DNA of 33,133 bases, from assembly GCA_019639135.1 (NCBI GenBank), contig JAHBSL010000019.1:1-33133 (forward strand), read 5' to 3'. This DNA comes from Acidobacteriota bacterium (GTDB lineage Bacteria; Acidobacteriota; Blastocatellia; Pyrinomonadales; Pyrinomonadaceae). A model generated the notes under the pieces. The model searched no databases. It had not been told where the DNA came from and was given only the letters and a program-made list of their open reading frames with translations. Position 1 is the stretch's first letter. Every line of letters starts with the position of its first letter. Position numbers and translations under genes: made by a program. This document shows, piece by piece, positions 6,422 to 15,752 of this stretch.

Positions 6422-8073
6422 TTTCGCTTAACTATAAGAAGCGTTACGTCGTCGGCTGCCGGAGCATTCAGGGTGAATGACGAAAGCGACGACTCGATCT
6501 TGTCGCGAATTCCGGCCGCCGAGGCTCCGCGGTGAGTTCGGATCACCTGTTCGAGCCGCTCCAGGCCAAACTCCTCTTCCGCCTCGTTCGTCGCTTCGGA
6601 AACGCCGTCCGAATAAACAACCAGGATATCACCCTGACCGAGTGTCAACTCGCCGCTCTCGTATTGGGCCATTTCCATCAAACCGAGAGGCAGGCCGCCC
6701 GAATCGAGCTGTGTTATCGTCCCGTCTGCCCGACAGAGCAGCGGCGGATTATGTCCGGCGTTGATGTATATAAGCTTGCCCGTCTCTGGGTCAAGTTCGC
6801 CAATGAAAAGCGTCACAAAACGGTTCGCCGGTGTATTCTCCGCGAGGTATTTGTTGACCGATGCGACCGTATGCGGGATCGAACTCGTTGCAGAGATCTG
6901 TGCGTGCACCGCGGCGTGCAGGCTCGACATAAGCAAAGCGGCGGCAGTTCCCTTTCCGGAAACATCCCCGAGAGCTATGACCATCTTGCCGTCTTCCCGT
7001 CGGATAAAGTCATAATAGTCGCCCCCGATCTCGTAACAGGAGAACGAAATTCCCTGAAACTCATATCCGGCAAGGATCGGAGGAGCCGAAGGCTGAAAAC
7101 GCTGCTGGATCTCTGTTGCAAGTTCCAATTCGCGTTCCATCCGTTCGCGCTCGAGCCGCTCATCTACGAGTGCGGCATTCTCAACCCGGATCGAGGCTAC
7201 GGACGCGAGAGTCGTGAGTATGTTGAGATGCTCCTCAGTAAAGGTCGTCGTATAGGTCGGCGAATCGGCATAGATCATTCCAAAGATCGTCCGCTCATCG
7301 ACGCTAAGAGGCACGGCAAGAACCGACCGGATGCCTTGGAGCATCACGGTCTGCGTTGCGTATTTAGGATCCTGTTGGGCATCGGCGGTGAGAACAGACC
7401 GGCCGTTCTTCAAGACCTCGTCCATTACGCTGTGGCTGACGCGAACCTCTTGAAGCCGCTCTTCCTGTCCGCGGATTCTGGCGACCATCACCCGCATGTT
7501 CTCTGGCTGCTTCTCGTCACGCAGCATTATCACGACTCGCTCAGCTGGAACCGAATCGAAGACAAGCGACGCCACCTGATCAAGCGTTTCCTCGAGGCCG
7601 GTGGAAGAAAGCAATGCAACTCCGACCTTGCTGATAAGTCCGAGGAGCTCAGTCCGAGAGGTGAACTGCCCTTTTAGGAGTTCCGTCGTCGGAATGCGTC
7701 GGCTCTTGAAAGAGATGGTCTTCGAAGGATCAAGAGCTTCGGTCTGATCGGCGATAAGCGTCGCTCCGCCGATCGCCGGAACCGGGCTCGCCTCAAATAT
7801 CATTTTGCTTTCACCGATCTGAATCTCGCCGCCGGTCGAGATCGGCACTCCGCCTTTGATGAACGTGCCGTTGTACCGCGTCCCGTTCGCCGAGCCGAGA
7901 TCGTGCAGCCAGTAGCCATCGCCTTCCCGCCGTATCTCGGCATGGAGCCGTGAGGCAAACGCATCCGCAATACAAATGTCGTTGCGGGCCGATCTACCGA
8001 TCGTAGTCCGAATACGGCTGAGGTCAACAAACTCCGGATCGGCGTTGGACTGTTTAAGTATCAGGCGGGCCAT
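6418..8073 (-). CDS. FHA-GAF-SpoIIE serine/threonine phosphatase
   Basis: A 551-residue cytoplasmic protein in three parts. The N-terminal FHA domain (about 20-92) has TTIGRSARND, SRLHAEI and DLGSANGT and binds phosphothreonine peptides. A GAF-type sensor domain lies at about 145-310. The C-terminal PP2C-like SpoIIE/RsbU phosphatase domain (about 340-550) has metal-site motifs GGDYYDF, LGDVSGKG and VYSDGVSEA. It probably removes phosphate from Ser/Thr sites in response to a ligand or redox signal sensed by GAF. It is the last gene of a minus-strand operon with the FHA kinase, 9 bp after the RDD gene, and is the obvious antagonist of that kinase. Its 3' end overlaps the sigma-factor stop by 4 nt. 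Confidence 0.93.
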   Translation of the reverse strand: MARLILKQSNADPEFVDLSRIRTTIGRSARNDICIADAFASRLHAEIRREGDGYWLHDLGSANGTRYNGTFIKGGVPISTGGEIQIGESKMIFEASPVPAIGGATLIADQTEALDPSKTISFKSRRIPTTELLKGQFTSRTELLGLISKVGVALLSSTGLEETLDQVASLVFDSVPAERVVIMLRDEKQPENMRVMVARIRGQEERLQEVRVSHSVMDEVLKNGRSVLTADAQQDPKYATQTVMLQGIRSVLAVPLSVDERTIFGMIYADSPTYTTTFTEEHLNILTTLASVASIRVENAALVDERLERERMERELELATEIQQRFQPSAPPILAGYEFQGISFSCYEIGGDYYDFIRREDGKMVIALGDVSGKGTAAALLMSSLHAAVHAQISATSSIPHTVASVNKYLAENTPANRFVTLFIGELDPETGKLIYINAGHNPPLLCRADGTITQLDSGGLPLGLMEMAQYESGELTLGQGDILVVYSDGVSEATNEAEEEFGLERLEQVIRTHRGASAAGIRDKIESSLSSFTLNAPAADDVTLLIVKRN

Positions 8074-8082
8074 TTTTCGATT

Positions 8083-8622
8083 CTACTCGTCCGTTTGTGC
8101 GACCGGCTTGCGATTTGCGAAAACGACATACGTTCCAAAAATATAATCGTGTAATGCTCTTCCCTTTCGGCTAAAGGCGATAGGGAGAAGCCCCAAACCT
8201 CCTGAGAAAAGCACGATCAAATACCCGGCCGTTTGCCGCAAGAGCATCCGTAAAATGGAAGGATGCCGACCGTCGCTTCCGACGATCTCGAGACCGGCGA
8301 CGAATTTCCCCAACGTTCTACCAGTTAAGATCGGAAGCACGATCAAATTCGAAATACCGAACAGGATCGCCAGCAGCCAGCCGATATTGTTCAGTTCGCT
8401 ATTGATCAGAGCCGCTCCGTCGTTACCCATTATCCGGCTTATTACGAGAAACATAGCCGGAAAGATTACGAAGAAAAGATAATCGATGGCGGCTGCCCCG
8501 AAGCGAAGAAAGAAGGGCGTAGCAACCTCTTCCGGCTCAAAGCGCACTACGCGCGCGGCAAGCGGCCCGGCGTTCTCGTTCTTGATCTTCGTGTCCTTCG
8601 CGTCCTTGATCTTTGTAGCCAT
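8083..8622 (-). CDS. RDD-family membrane protein
   Basis: A 179-residue membrane protein with a charged N-terminus of about 35 residues, then several hydrophobic helices. RDD features are FFLRFGAAAIDYLFF in the first helix, TGRTLGKFVAGLEIV in the loop and RKGRALHDYIFGTYVV near the C-terminus. RDD proteins are poorly understood; some act as Na+/H+ or other small-molecule transporters. It sits between the kinase (18 bp upstream) and the SpoIIE-type phosphatase (9 bp downstream), so it is co-transcribed and could be a membrane partner or target of the phospho-signalling pair. The long charged N-terminus has threonines (T3, T11) but no proven phosphosite. Confidence 0.88.
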   Translation of the reverse strand: MATKIKDAKDTKIKNENAGPLAARVVRFEPEEVATPFFLRFGAAAIDYLFFVIFPAMFLVISRIMGNDGAALINSELNNIGWLLAILFGISNLIVLPILTGRTLGKFVAGLEIVGSDGRHPSILRMLLRQTAGYLIVLFSGGLGLLPIAFSRKGRALHDYIFGTYVVFANRKPVAQTDE

Positions 8623-8640
8623 TCAAGAAAATTCAGCTTG

Positions 8641-11088
8641 CTATCCGACGTAAAACTGAAGGACCGTGTCTCCTAACTTCAATTTATCCCCGCTGCTAAG
8701 GGCGTGCGGACGATGGGGAACAAGCCGCATCGGCTGTTTTGCCGATACAAGCAGCACAGTACCGTTAGAAGAACCGAGATCCTCGACAAGGAAATTGCCC
8801 GCGTCTTTCCAGATGCGAGCATGCCGCCGCGAGATCTTCGTCTGAGGATCGTATTTTGAAAGATCGATCTCCGGAAAGATGTTCGACATTGGGTCACGTC
8901 GGCCTAGCAAATTTTCGTCCTTCGTAAGCGAAAACGTCGGTGCCGAAAGCTCGCTCGTCCCTTCGACAAAAAGTTTTGCGGTCGGAGTGCCGGTTTGATA
9001 GTTCGCTGACTGAATTCCAGGACCGCCTATTGGCTGCCTTGCCCCACAAAATGCACAGAAGAGGTCTGAGGCAATTATTCGCTGGCCGCAGAAACCGCAG
9101 AAAACATACTGAGAGGCAAGAGAAGCGGGCGTTGGCGATTCGGAAACTCCATAGCTGACACTTGCTCCATTCAGAGCGGCCAGATGCGCCTCGAGGGCTG
9201 CCTTCATAGCCGCCGCTGATTCGAATCGCTCTTCGGCGCTGTATTCAACGGCCTTCATGAGGATGGTCTCGATCTGGTCTGAAAGCCTTGGATTGATCTG
9301 CCGCGGCCGCGGGTTCTTCTGAAAATCGAAGATCAAGAGCGGATTGCTCTGCGGGTCAGCACCGGTCAGGAGATGAAACATCGTCGAGCCAAGGCTGTAG
9401 ATATCCGAACGAGGTTCAACGTTTCCGCTGAAAAGTTCGGGTGGAGCGTAACCCATCGTACCGACGGCCGTAACGCCTTTCTCTTCACGTTGGCTGATCG
9501 AGCGGGCGATGCCAAAATCGATCAACATAACGCGTCCGGTGTTTCCATCGAACATTATGTTGCTCGGCTTGAGGTCGCGGTAAACGATCGTCGTAGGCTG
9601 GCTATGCAAATATTCGAGAACATCGGCTATTTGAATTGCCCATTCGGTAACAGTAAGTTCATCGATCTTGCCTTCGGGAGCCGAGCGCAGTCGGGCAGCG
9701 AGGTCGCCGCCTGAAATGTACTTCATTACAAGATAGAAGCGGCCCTCGTTCTGGTCAAAGAAATAATCAAATATAGTCGGAATGCCGGGGTGGTCGAGCG
9801 TCGAAAGTATCATCGACTCTCGGCGGAAGTCATTGATCGCCTTTTCCTGCTGTTCTTCCTCGATATGGGCCTGGACCATTTCCTTTACCGCGCGAAGAAC
9901 GCCCCCCAGGTTGCGATCGCTGGCAAGATAAACAGCGCCCATGCCTCCTCCGCCGATCTTACGGATGATCTCGTATCGTCCGTTGAGTATCGTGCCTTCG
10001 GTGAGCGGCTTCAACTTCGCCGCCCTTTTCCCTTCCGTATCGGGTTCGCCAATGTTTGGCGAGGTCGGGTTGATACCTGCGATCGCGAGTTCATCCGATT
10101 CAGCCTTCTCCGTAACCTCGGAGGAAACGACCGGCTCCTGTGCCGCAGTTTGCTGATCGATCATCTGCCGAATGTCAACATCCGGAGATATGAGCGTCGG
10201 CGGCTCCATTATGCGTACCGAATCGAAGATCGAACCTCCGGTGAAGGAATCAGGAAGATCAAGGTCATCAACCGGCTTAAGTATTTCGTGCTCGGCCGGG
10301 ATCTCTGGCGCAGCAAGCGTTTTAGGTTCGGCCGCAGCCTCCGGCTCACTCTCTCCGGGCGATTCACCGCTCGGCTCGATAACTTCCCGTTCGCCCTTTG
10401 GCGTTGCTTCCGCGGGCTTATCGTCCCAGGAAAATACGTCGGCCTCCGCTTCAGACGTTGGGTTCTCGGCCGGCGGTGCAACCTCCGCGTGCGGTTCCGG
10501 TTCGGTCGTTTCAGCGGCCGCAGCAATCGCGGACTGCTCTTCCTGAGGATGAATTAGCTCCGGAGTAAATTGATAGATCGTCGCTTCATCACTAAAGGCA
10601 GGAACCTCAGGTAGTTCGGCAGGTTCTTCAACCGACGGCGGCTCGGTTAGAGGCGATGCGACATTCGTCGTTTCTGGTTCCTCTTCCAGATCCTTAAAAG
10701 CTGTCGCTTCCGCGCCTATTTTCGAGTCAGCCAATATTTCAGGCAACGGAGCATCAGGAAGTTCCGCCTCTACATCGGACTCGAGTTTCTTCTCGGTCGC
10801 GAAAATACTTTCAGAGGTGGCTCCGGAAACGATATTTTCCGACGTTCTAGGAAGGTCATCGACTAGGCTCTCCTGCACCGGTTCGCCGAAAATAGCTTCC
10901 TCGGCGTTCTTTTTCTCCTCGAGTTCGGCAAGTCGTGCAACCTCGTCCGGCGACATCATCACCGTACTTTCAAGGTCGTCGGGCATCGGTTCCGGCTCAA
11001 CGACCGGAATTCTTGCGAGTACAATACCGCAGTATGGGCAGAACGAATCCTGCTCCGAGATCTCAGAGTTGCATTCCTGACACTTCAT
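8641..11088 (-). CDS. Ser/Thr protein kinase with two zinc ribbons and a C-terminal FHA domain
   Basis: An 815-residue cytoplasmic protein. Domain order: zinc ribbon (C3, C6, C17, C20); a long acidic Pro/Glu/Ala-rich disordered linker (about 30-360); a Hanks-type kinase domain (about 367-640) with GGGGMGAVYLA, the catalytic YRDLKPSNIMF, LIDFGIAR and the YAPPELF activation-loop end; a second zinc ribbon (CGFCGQ...CAFCGA, about 662-682); and an FHA domain (about 715-810) with LLGRRDP, KISRRHARI and DLGSSNGT. All catalytic residues are present. There is no transmembrane segment, unlike PASTA kinases. The FHA domain may bind its own phosphothreonines or a substrate. It lies in an operon after an FHA/zinc-ribbon protein and before the RDD protein and phosphatase. 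Confidence 0.95.
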   Translation of the reverse strand: MKCQECNSEISEQDSFCPYCGIVLARIPVVEPEPMPDDLESTVMMSPDEVARLAELEEKKNAEEAIFGEPVQESLVDDLPRTSENIVSGATSESIFATEKKLESDVEAELPDAPLPEILADSKIGAEATAFKDLEEEPETTNVASPLTEPPSVEEPAELPEVPAFSDEATIYQFTPELIHPQEEQSAIAAAAETTEPEPHAEVAPPAENPTSEAEADVFSWDDKPAEATPKGEREVIEPSGESPGESEPEAAAEPKTLAAPEIPAEHEILKPVDDLDLPDSFTGGSIFDSVRIMEPPTLISPDVDIRQMIDQQTAAQEPVVSSEVTEKAESDELAIAGINPTSPNIGEPDTEGKRAAKLKPLTEGTILNGRYEIIRKIGGGGMGAVYLASDRNLGGVLRAVKEMVQAHIEEEQQEKAINDFRRESMILSTLDHPGIPTIFDYFFDQNEGRFYLVMKYISGGDLAARLRSAPEGKIDELTVTEWAIQIADVLEYLHSQPTTIVYRDLKPSNIMFDGNTGRVMLIDFGIARSISQREEKGVTAVGTMGYAPPELFSGNVEPRSDIYSLGSTMFHLLTGADPQSNPLLIFDFQKNPRPRQINPRLSDQIETILMKAVEYSAEERFESAAAMKAALEAHLAALNGASVSYGVSESPTPASLASQYVFCGFCGQRIIASDLFCAFCGARQPIGGPGIQSANYQTGTPTAKLFVEGTSELSAPTFSLTKDENLLGRRDPMSNIFPEIDLSKYDPQTKISRRHARIWKDAGNFLVEDLGSSNGTVLLVSAKQPMRLVPHRPHALSSGDKLKLGDTVLQFYVG

Positions 11089-11134
11089 TACTTAAAAGCG
11101 AACGTTCACTCTTGTCGAAACCGGGCCAAAAACT

Positions 11135-11707
11135 TCACTTGGGCACGATCTTGAACCGCAAAAATGTTTTGCCGACGATGATCTCATCGCCGTCATTAAG
11201 ACGCTGCGGACTTCCAGGCAGCAATCTTCTGCCTCGATTGATAAATGTGCCGTTCGTCGAGCCAAGATCTTCAATAAGGTAATGCCCCTCGCGACGGATT
11301 ATCTTTGCGTGGCGACGCGAAACCTTTGCATCCGGATCAATTGCGTCAAGATCGATATCGGGAAAAATGCCGTTGTCCGCATCCCACCGGCCGATGAACG
11401 ATTCCGGATTCTTCAACTCGAATTCAGTGTTGACACCTGATCCCTTTTCCACGATAAGGAAGCCACGCTCAGCCTCCAAGCCGCCGTTCGATGTCGGTTG
11501 CAGCGAGTGCGATATCGGCTCAACGATAGGCGGAATTCCGATGCTCGTCACCGAACCGACCTGGAAATTCGGGCTGCTGATCTCCGTTGCCGGCGACTCC
11601 GCCGGAGCCTCGGTCGAATGAATGTCACCGGGCAGCCGCGTTCCGCATTGGTCGCAAAAACGGGATCCTTCGATGTTTTGGCTGCCGCAGGCTGGGCAAT
11701 GTATCAT
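11135..11707 (-). CDS. Zinc-ribbon FHA-domain protein
   Basis: A 190-residue protein with an N-terminal zinc ribbon (CPACGSQ...CDQCGTR, C4/C7/C18/C21), a Ser/Pro-rich linker (about 28-85) and a C-terminal FHA domain (about 95-185) with SFIGRWDADNG, KVSRRHAKI and DLGSTNGT. It repeats, without the kinase domain, the two ends of the neighbouring kinase, suggesting duplication. It probably binds phosphorylated kinase or a shared substrate as an adaptor. It is the first gene of the minus-strand signalling operon; the kinase start codon follows after 46 bp. No clear ribosome site precedes the ATG. Confidence 0.9.
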   Translation of the reverse strand: MIHCPACGSQNIEGSRFCDQCGTRLPGDIHSTEAPAESPATEISSPNFQVGSVTSIGIPPIVEPISHSLQPTSNGGLEAERGFLIVEKGSGVNTEFELKNPESFIGRWDADNGIFPDIDLDAIDPDAKVSRRHAKIIRREGHYLIEDLGSTNGTFINRGRRLLPGSPQRLNDGDEIIVGKTFLRFKIVPK

Positions 11708-11984
11708 GGTCTATTCAAAGTCCGGGCTTTGATGTTGCCGAAAACTTTCGGACGCTAAAACAAATGCATTCTACCGCTTTCCTGCTGTTTCGTAAATTCG
11801 GCAAGCGGTTTCCCGCCTTTGTGTTCCTAAGTTACGGCAAGAGCAGCAACTTTGAAGAAAATTGAAACATCGCATTACAGGCGGTCGTAGTATCAGCTTG
11901 TAACAAATCCGGGCCGCTTTTGTAGTTTTATGGCTCGGGGGGAAAAAGATCCAACCGATCATTTAAGTTTAAGGTAAACGCAGC
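11708..11984. other. Divergent intergenic region between signalling operon and efflux operon
   Basis: 277 bp without a convincing gene. It contains the dyad CCGAAA-AC-TTTCGG (11738-11751), 31 bp before the start of the FHA protein on the minus strand, which could be an operator or a 5' hairpin. TAAGGT about 9 bp before the adaptor ATG is a weak ribosome site. No clear -35/-10 pair was found. Confidence 0.4.
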
Positions 11985-13523
11985 ATGGCAATGAGCCGAA
12001 AAAAGAAGATCATCATTGGGGCGTCCGCATTGGTCGTTCTGCTCGCAGTTATTCTCATCGCGATATTTGCAACCCGAAAGGATGTTCCCGAGGTGCAGGT
12101 CGTTAAACTCGAAGTCAAGCCTGAACTTCGTTCAACGGTGGTTTCCTCCGGCGAAGTAAGGCCGATCCAGTTCCAGAACATCACGAGTGAGGTTCAGGGA
12201 CGTATTGAGGAGATCTTCGTTCAGGAAGGCCAATTAGTACAGAAAGGTGCCCTACTCGTCCGTCTCGACCCGAATCAGCTCGAATCTAGCACTGACGCCC
12301 AGCTTGCCGCTCTTCAAACGGCACAGAATGACATCCGCTCTACGGAGTCACAGGTAGCTGCGGCGAATAACCAGCTCGCGCAAGCACAGCAGCAGCTCAA
12401 CATCGCACAGGTCGCGGTCGATAACGCTCGTCAGGGCGTCGTTACGGCACAAACGGAAGTTGACCGTGCCGAGGTTGAACTCAACGCCGCCAACCGTGAA
12501 CTCCGCAGGGCCGAGCAACTCCTTGAAAGCGGCGTGATCGCCCGCTCGGAATTCGATTCTGCCCGCGACCGCGTTGAGAATGCCCGCGTAAGCCTGAACA
12601 CCGCAAAGGCAAGGCTTGAATCGCAGCGGATCGCTATTCGCGATGCCAACGCCAGAGTTAATCAACAGCAGATCGCAGTTCGCGATGCTCGCCGAGCGGT
12701 TGAAACGGCAAATATCAACGTCCGCTCGAGCCAGTCGCGAGCTGACCAGCAGGCGGCTGTTTTGCGCGGCCAGCGGAACCAACGCGACAAGACGCTCCAG
12801 ATCGCTCCGATCAGTGGCGTCATTGCCGAGATCCCATCCCGCGTCGGAACCTTCGCCGTTGCCGGTCTTTCCACAACGCCGCTGATGACCATCGCCGACA
12901 TGTCCACGATCAACGTTGAGGTCAAGGTCGATGAGACCGAGATCGACCGCGTTTCCGTCGGCCAGCCGGCAAAGATCAAGGTCGATGCTTTTGGGGACGC
13001 CGAGATCGAAGGTGAAGTTACGCAGAAGACTCCGCTTGCTGTAGGTAAATCGCAGACCTCCGGCGGTCTTTCAACCAACATCAACGTTCAGGAAGCCAAG
13101 GAATTCCGCGTTGTCATTCAGCTTAAGAATCTTCCCGAAGAACTGCAGAATGGCCTCAGGCCCGGAATGAGCGCGACGGCGACCATTACGACGCAGACCG
13201 CCCAAAATGTGATCGCCGTTCCGCTTCAGGCAGTTGTCGAGAAACGGCCCGATGCCGGCGCTTCGCCATCACCGTCTCCGCAGGGCAATGGCCCCGAACC
13301 GGCAGACAGGCCGAAGCCGATCAAAGGCGTGTACGTTCTTGAGGATAACAAGGTCAAGTTCGTCGAGGTCGAGACGGGAATCACCGGAGAATCCGATATT
13401 CAGATAACCGCCGGCCTTTCCGAAGGCCAGGAGGTCATCACCGGACCAAGCCGCGTGCTAAATACCCTGAAAGAAGGAACGGTGGTCAAGAAACAGGCGG
13501 CACCGCAGCGGGCAGGCTCGTAA
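11985..13523 (+). CDS. Periplasmic adaptor of a MacAB-type ABC efflux system (HlyD/RND-MFP family)
   Basis: A 512-residue membrane-fusion protein. One N-terminal membrane anchor (about 9-29) follows a basic start. A split barrel-sandwich/lipoyl motif lies at about 60-100 (TSEVQGRIEEIFVQEGQLVQKG). A long Ala/Gln-rich coiled-coil hairpin spans about 105-262 with heptad patterns, followed by the second lipoyl half (APISGVIAEIPSRVGTFA) and beta-barrel domains. It links an inner-membrane ABC transporter to an outer-membrane channel. The alpha-hairpin is longer than in E. coli MacA. A Pro-rich insert occurs near 425-445. It is the first gene of the efflux operon, 22 bp before the ATPase. No TolC-like gene is present in the window. 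Confidence 0.93.
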   Translation: MAMSRKKKIIIGASALVVLLAVILIAIFATRKDVPEVQVVKLEVKPELRSTVVSSGEVRPIQFQNITSEVQGRIEEIFVQEGQLVQKGALLVRLDPNQLESSTDAQLAALQTAQNDIRSTESQVAAANNQLAQAQQQLNIAQVAVDNARQGVVTAQTEVDRAEVELNAANRELRRAEQLLESGVIARSEFDSARDRVENARVSLNTAKARLESQRIAIRDANARVNQQQIAVRDARRAVETANINVRSSQSRADQQAAVLRGQRNQRDKTLQIAPISGVIAEIPSRVGTFAVAGLSTTPLMTIADMSTINVEVKVDETEIDRVSVGQPAKIKVDAFGDAEIEGEVTQKTPLAVGKSQTSGGLSTNINVQEAKEFRVVIQLKNLPEELQNGLRPGMSATATITTQTAQNVIAVPLQAVVEKRPDAGASPSPSPQGNGPEPADRPKPIKGVYVLEDNKVKFVEVETGITGESDIQITAGLSEGQEVITGPSRVLNTLKEGTVVKKQAAPQRAGS

Positions 13524-13545
13524 ACTTAGCGTGCGAATTTAAACC

Positions 13546-14310
13546 ATGGATATGTACCGCTTTATGGAAAACGAAGAAGCGAACGGCAACCCGCAGCCCG
13601 AGAATAATGGTATGAGCGCCAAGGGTCGGCCGCTTATCCTGATGGAGAACATCTGGAAGACCTACCAGATGGGCGTTGAAGAGCTCCACGCACTTCGCGA
13701 CGTCTCTTTTCGTGTCGAAAAAGGCGAATACCTGGCGATCATCGGACCTTCGGGTTCAGGAAAGTCCACGCTGATGAACCTCATCGGCTGTCTCGACTCG
13801 CCGACCAAGGGCAATTATTGGATCAACGGCAATATGGTCTCCGAGATGTCTGACGACGAACTTGCCCGTATCCGCAACAAGGAGATCGGCTTCGTTTTTC
13901 AGACCTTCAACCTGCTTGCCCGAGCAACTGCCCTTCATAACGTCGAACTTCCGTTGATCTATGCCGGCATGCGTGCAGGCGAGCGACACGATAAGGCGCA
14001 GGCCGCACTTAGCTCCGTCGAACTCGGCGACCGAGTGTTGCACAAACCGAATGAGCTTTCCGGCGGTCAACGCCAGCGTGTGGCCATCGCTCGTGCTTTG
14101 GTGAATGACCCGTCGATCTTGCTCGCCGACGAGCCGACCGGAGCCCTTGATACAAAGACCAGCCACGAGATCATGGCTCTTTTTGAGAAGCTTCATGCCG
14201 ACGGCAATACAATTATCATCGTCACCCACGAACACGAAGTTGCCGAGCGCGCCCACCGCGTGATCACGATTCGCGACGGCCGCATCGAAAAGGACGAGAA
14301 GATCCGCTGA
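13546..14310 (+). CDS. MacB/LolD-type ABC transporter ATPase
   Basis: A 254-residue ATPase of the MacB/LolD/FtsE class. The Walker A motif is GPSGSGKST (67-75), the signature is LSGGQRQR, Walker B is [12 protein letters not shown] and the switch histidine is in [13 protein letters not shown]. It lacks fused transmembrane segments, so it must work with the separate permeases downstream. Start uncertain: ATG 13546, 13564 or 13612 are possible, and none has a strong ribosome site. The conserved domain begins after residue 30, so the shortest form (MSAKGRPL) is also complete. It is co-transcribed with the adaptor. A 202-bp gap follows before the first permease. Confidence 0.93.
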   Translation: MDMYRFMENEEANGNPQPENNGMSAKGRPLILMENIWKTYQMGVEELHALRDVSFRVEKGEYLAIIGPSGSGKSTLMNLIGCLDSPTKGNYWINGNMVSEMSDDELARIRNKEIGFVFQTFNLLARATALHNVELPLIYAGMRAGERHDKAQAALSSVELGDRVLHKPNELSGGQRQRVAIARALVNDPSILLADEPTGALDTKTSHEIMALFEKLHADGNTIIIVTHEHEVAERAHRVITIRDGRIEKDEKIR

Positions 14311-14483
14311 ACTGGCTTCACCTATTCCGTCTTCCTGCATCCGGATGTCGGTCTCTTTGGCAGTGGGCCGGCATTTCACTTTTTACTTAGCATCTCGACA
14401 GTTTCCGCCCTTTGCATCTCTTTACAAATTCTTCACGAACAAAGTTTAGTCCGCTCGCATCTAACTTTATTGTGCGGCTTGCG

Positions 14484-14489
14484 TATAAT
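14484..14489 (+). promoter_or_regulatory. Possible -10 box before the permease genes
   Basis: A perfect TATAAT lies 23 bp before the first permease ATG, in the 202-bp gap after the ATPase. No good -35 box lies 16-18 bp upstream, so this is weak evidence for a separate permease transcript. Confidence 0.3.
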
Positions 14490-14512
14490 CTGTTTGCGTT
14501 ACCGCATCTGCG

Positions 14513-15751
14513 ATGAACTTTGCTGAAACACTTAAATTGGCCTTTGATTCGATCATGGCCCATAAACTTCGGTCATTTCTGACGCTTCTCGGAATGATCA
14601 TCGGCATGACGGCCTTTATGGTCGTACTTTCGCTACTACTGGGATTCAATGGCTACGTAGATGAGAAGATCGCTGGCATCGGTTCGAATGCCTTTACCGT
14701 TCAACGATTTAATCCGTTCGAGGATTTCAAGGACACAGATACGATTGCCGCGGCCCAGCGGCGAAACAAAGAACTTAGCTTCGATGAACTCGACTTTATC
14801 AAGGAACGTGCACAATCGATAGACAAGATCGGTGCAAAAGCCGGAAATACAACACGAAGTGTGAGGGTCGGGAGCGAAACGCTCGAGGACGTATCGATCT
14901 CAGGTGTCGAGCCGATAATCGGCGAGATCGAAAATGTGGACGTTGAATACGGCCGTTATTTCACTGAAACCGAAAATAATGCGTCGATGCGAGTTGCATT
15001 CATCGGGAGTGGGATCGCTTCCCGCCTCTTCCCTGCCGGAGACGCCCTTGGCGGAGAGATCTCAATGTCCGGGATCCCGTATCGGGTGATCGGGATCTCT
15101 GCGACAAAGGGCACGGTATTTGGCATTCCGCAGGACAATTTCGTACAAATACCGATCAAAACATTTTCAGCAAATTTCGGCGGGTTGCGGTGGAATCGGG
15201 CGCCCGTATTTGTTGCAACGGCACGCTCGGGGGTTCAAATGGCTGATGCGGTCGATGAGGTCCGAACTCTAATGCGGATCAAGCGGAAGCTTGAGGCCGG
15301 CGAGAAAGACAATTTTGGTATCGTGACCCCCGACGCGATCAGCGGACTTCGGGATAGTTTGTTCGGGACGATCTCTATCGTCATTCTTTTCGTTCCGGCG
15401 ATCGCGCTAATAGTCGGGTCTATAGTCATAATGAATATCATGCTCGTTGCCGTCACCGAGCGGACAAAAGAGATCGGAATCAGAAAATCGCTTGGAGCAA
15501 AGCAATCCGATATCCTACGCCAGTTTCTTTTTGAATCCGCTCTTCTCGCCTCGATCGGAGGTGCTTTCGGTCTCACATTAGCCTTTGTTATTGGACAGAT
15601 GATCAGTTACATGGTCTTTCCAACGCGTATTCCATGGTGGGCCGCGGTTCTGGCGATCGGCGTTTCCGCCGGGGTCGGAATTATGGCCGGTCTTTTTCCG
15701 GCGTGGAAGGCCGCTCAACTCGATCCGATAGAAGCTCTTAGAGCAGAATAA
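14513..15751 (+). CDS. MacB-like ABC permease 1 (MacB_PCD + FtsX)
   Basis: A 412-residue permease with the MacB topology. One N-terminal helix (about 20-43, SFLTLLGMIIGMTAFMVVLSLLLGF) is followed by a large periplasmic domain (about 45-280) and three C-terminal helices (about 285-400). The FtsX-domain signature ERTKEIGIRKSLGAKQSDIL precedes the second C-terminal helix, and the end GLFPAWKAAQLDPIEALRAE is the usual cytoplasmic tail. It probably couples ATP hydrolysis to export from the periplasm. The next permease starts one base after its stop codon, so translation is coupled. About as long as the second permease but clearly diverged in the periplasmic domain. Confidence 0.93.
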   Translation: MNFAETLKLAFDSIMAHKLRSFLTLLGMIIGMTAFMVVLSLLLGFNGYVDEKIAGIGSNAFTVQRFNPFEDFKDTDTIAAAQRRNKELSFDELDFIKERAQSIDKIGAKAGNTTRSVRVGSETLEDVSISGVEPIIGEIENVDVEYGRYFTETENNASMRVAFIGSGIASRLFPAGDALGGEISMSGIPYRVIGISATKGTVFGIPQDNFVQIPIKTFSANFGGLRWNRAPVFVATARSGVQMADAVDEVRTLMRIKRKLEAGEKDNFGIVTPDAISGLRDSLFGTISIVILFVPAIALIVGSIVIMNIMLVAVTERTKEIGIRKSLGAKQSDILRQFLFESALLASIGGAFGLTLAFVIGQMISYMVFPTRIPWWAAVLAIGVSAGVGIMAGLFPAWKAAQLDPIEALRAE

Positions 15752-15752
15752 G

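Noticed and set aside
6532..7677. 381-residue plus-strand frame
   Set aside because: It is the antisense shadow of the SpoIIE-type phosphatase, whose FHA, GAF and phosphatase motifs are clear.
9790..10557. 255-residue plus-strand frame
   Set aside because: Antisense to the acidic linker and kinase start of the Ser/Thr kinase. Its Arg/Phe-rich content mirrors the Glu/Pro-rich linker.
12348..12782. 144-residue minus-strand frame within the adaptor gene
   Set aside because: It mirrors the Ala/Gln-rich coiled-coil of the adaptor. No start signal and no domain.
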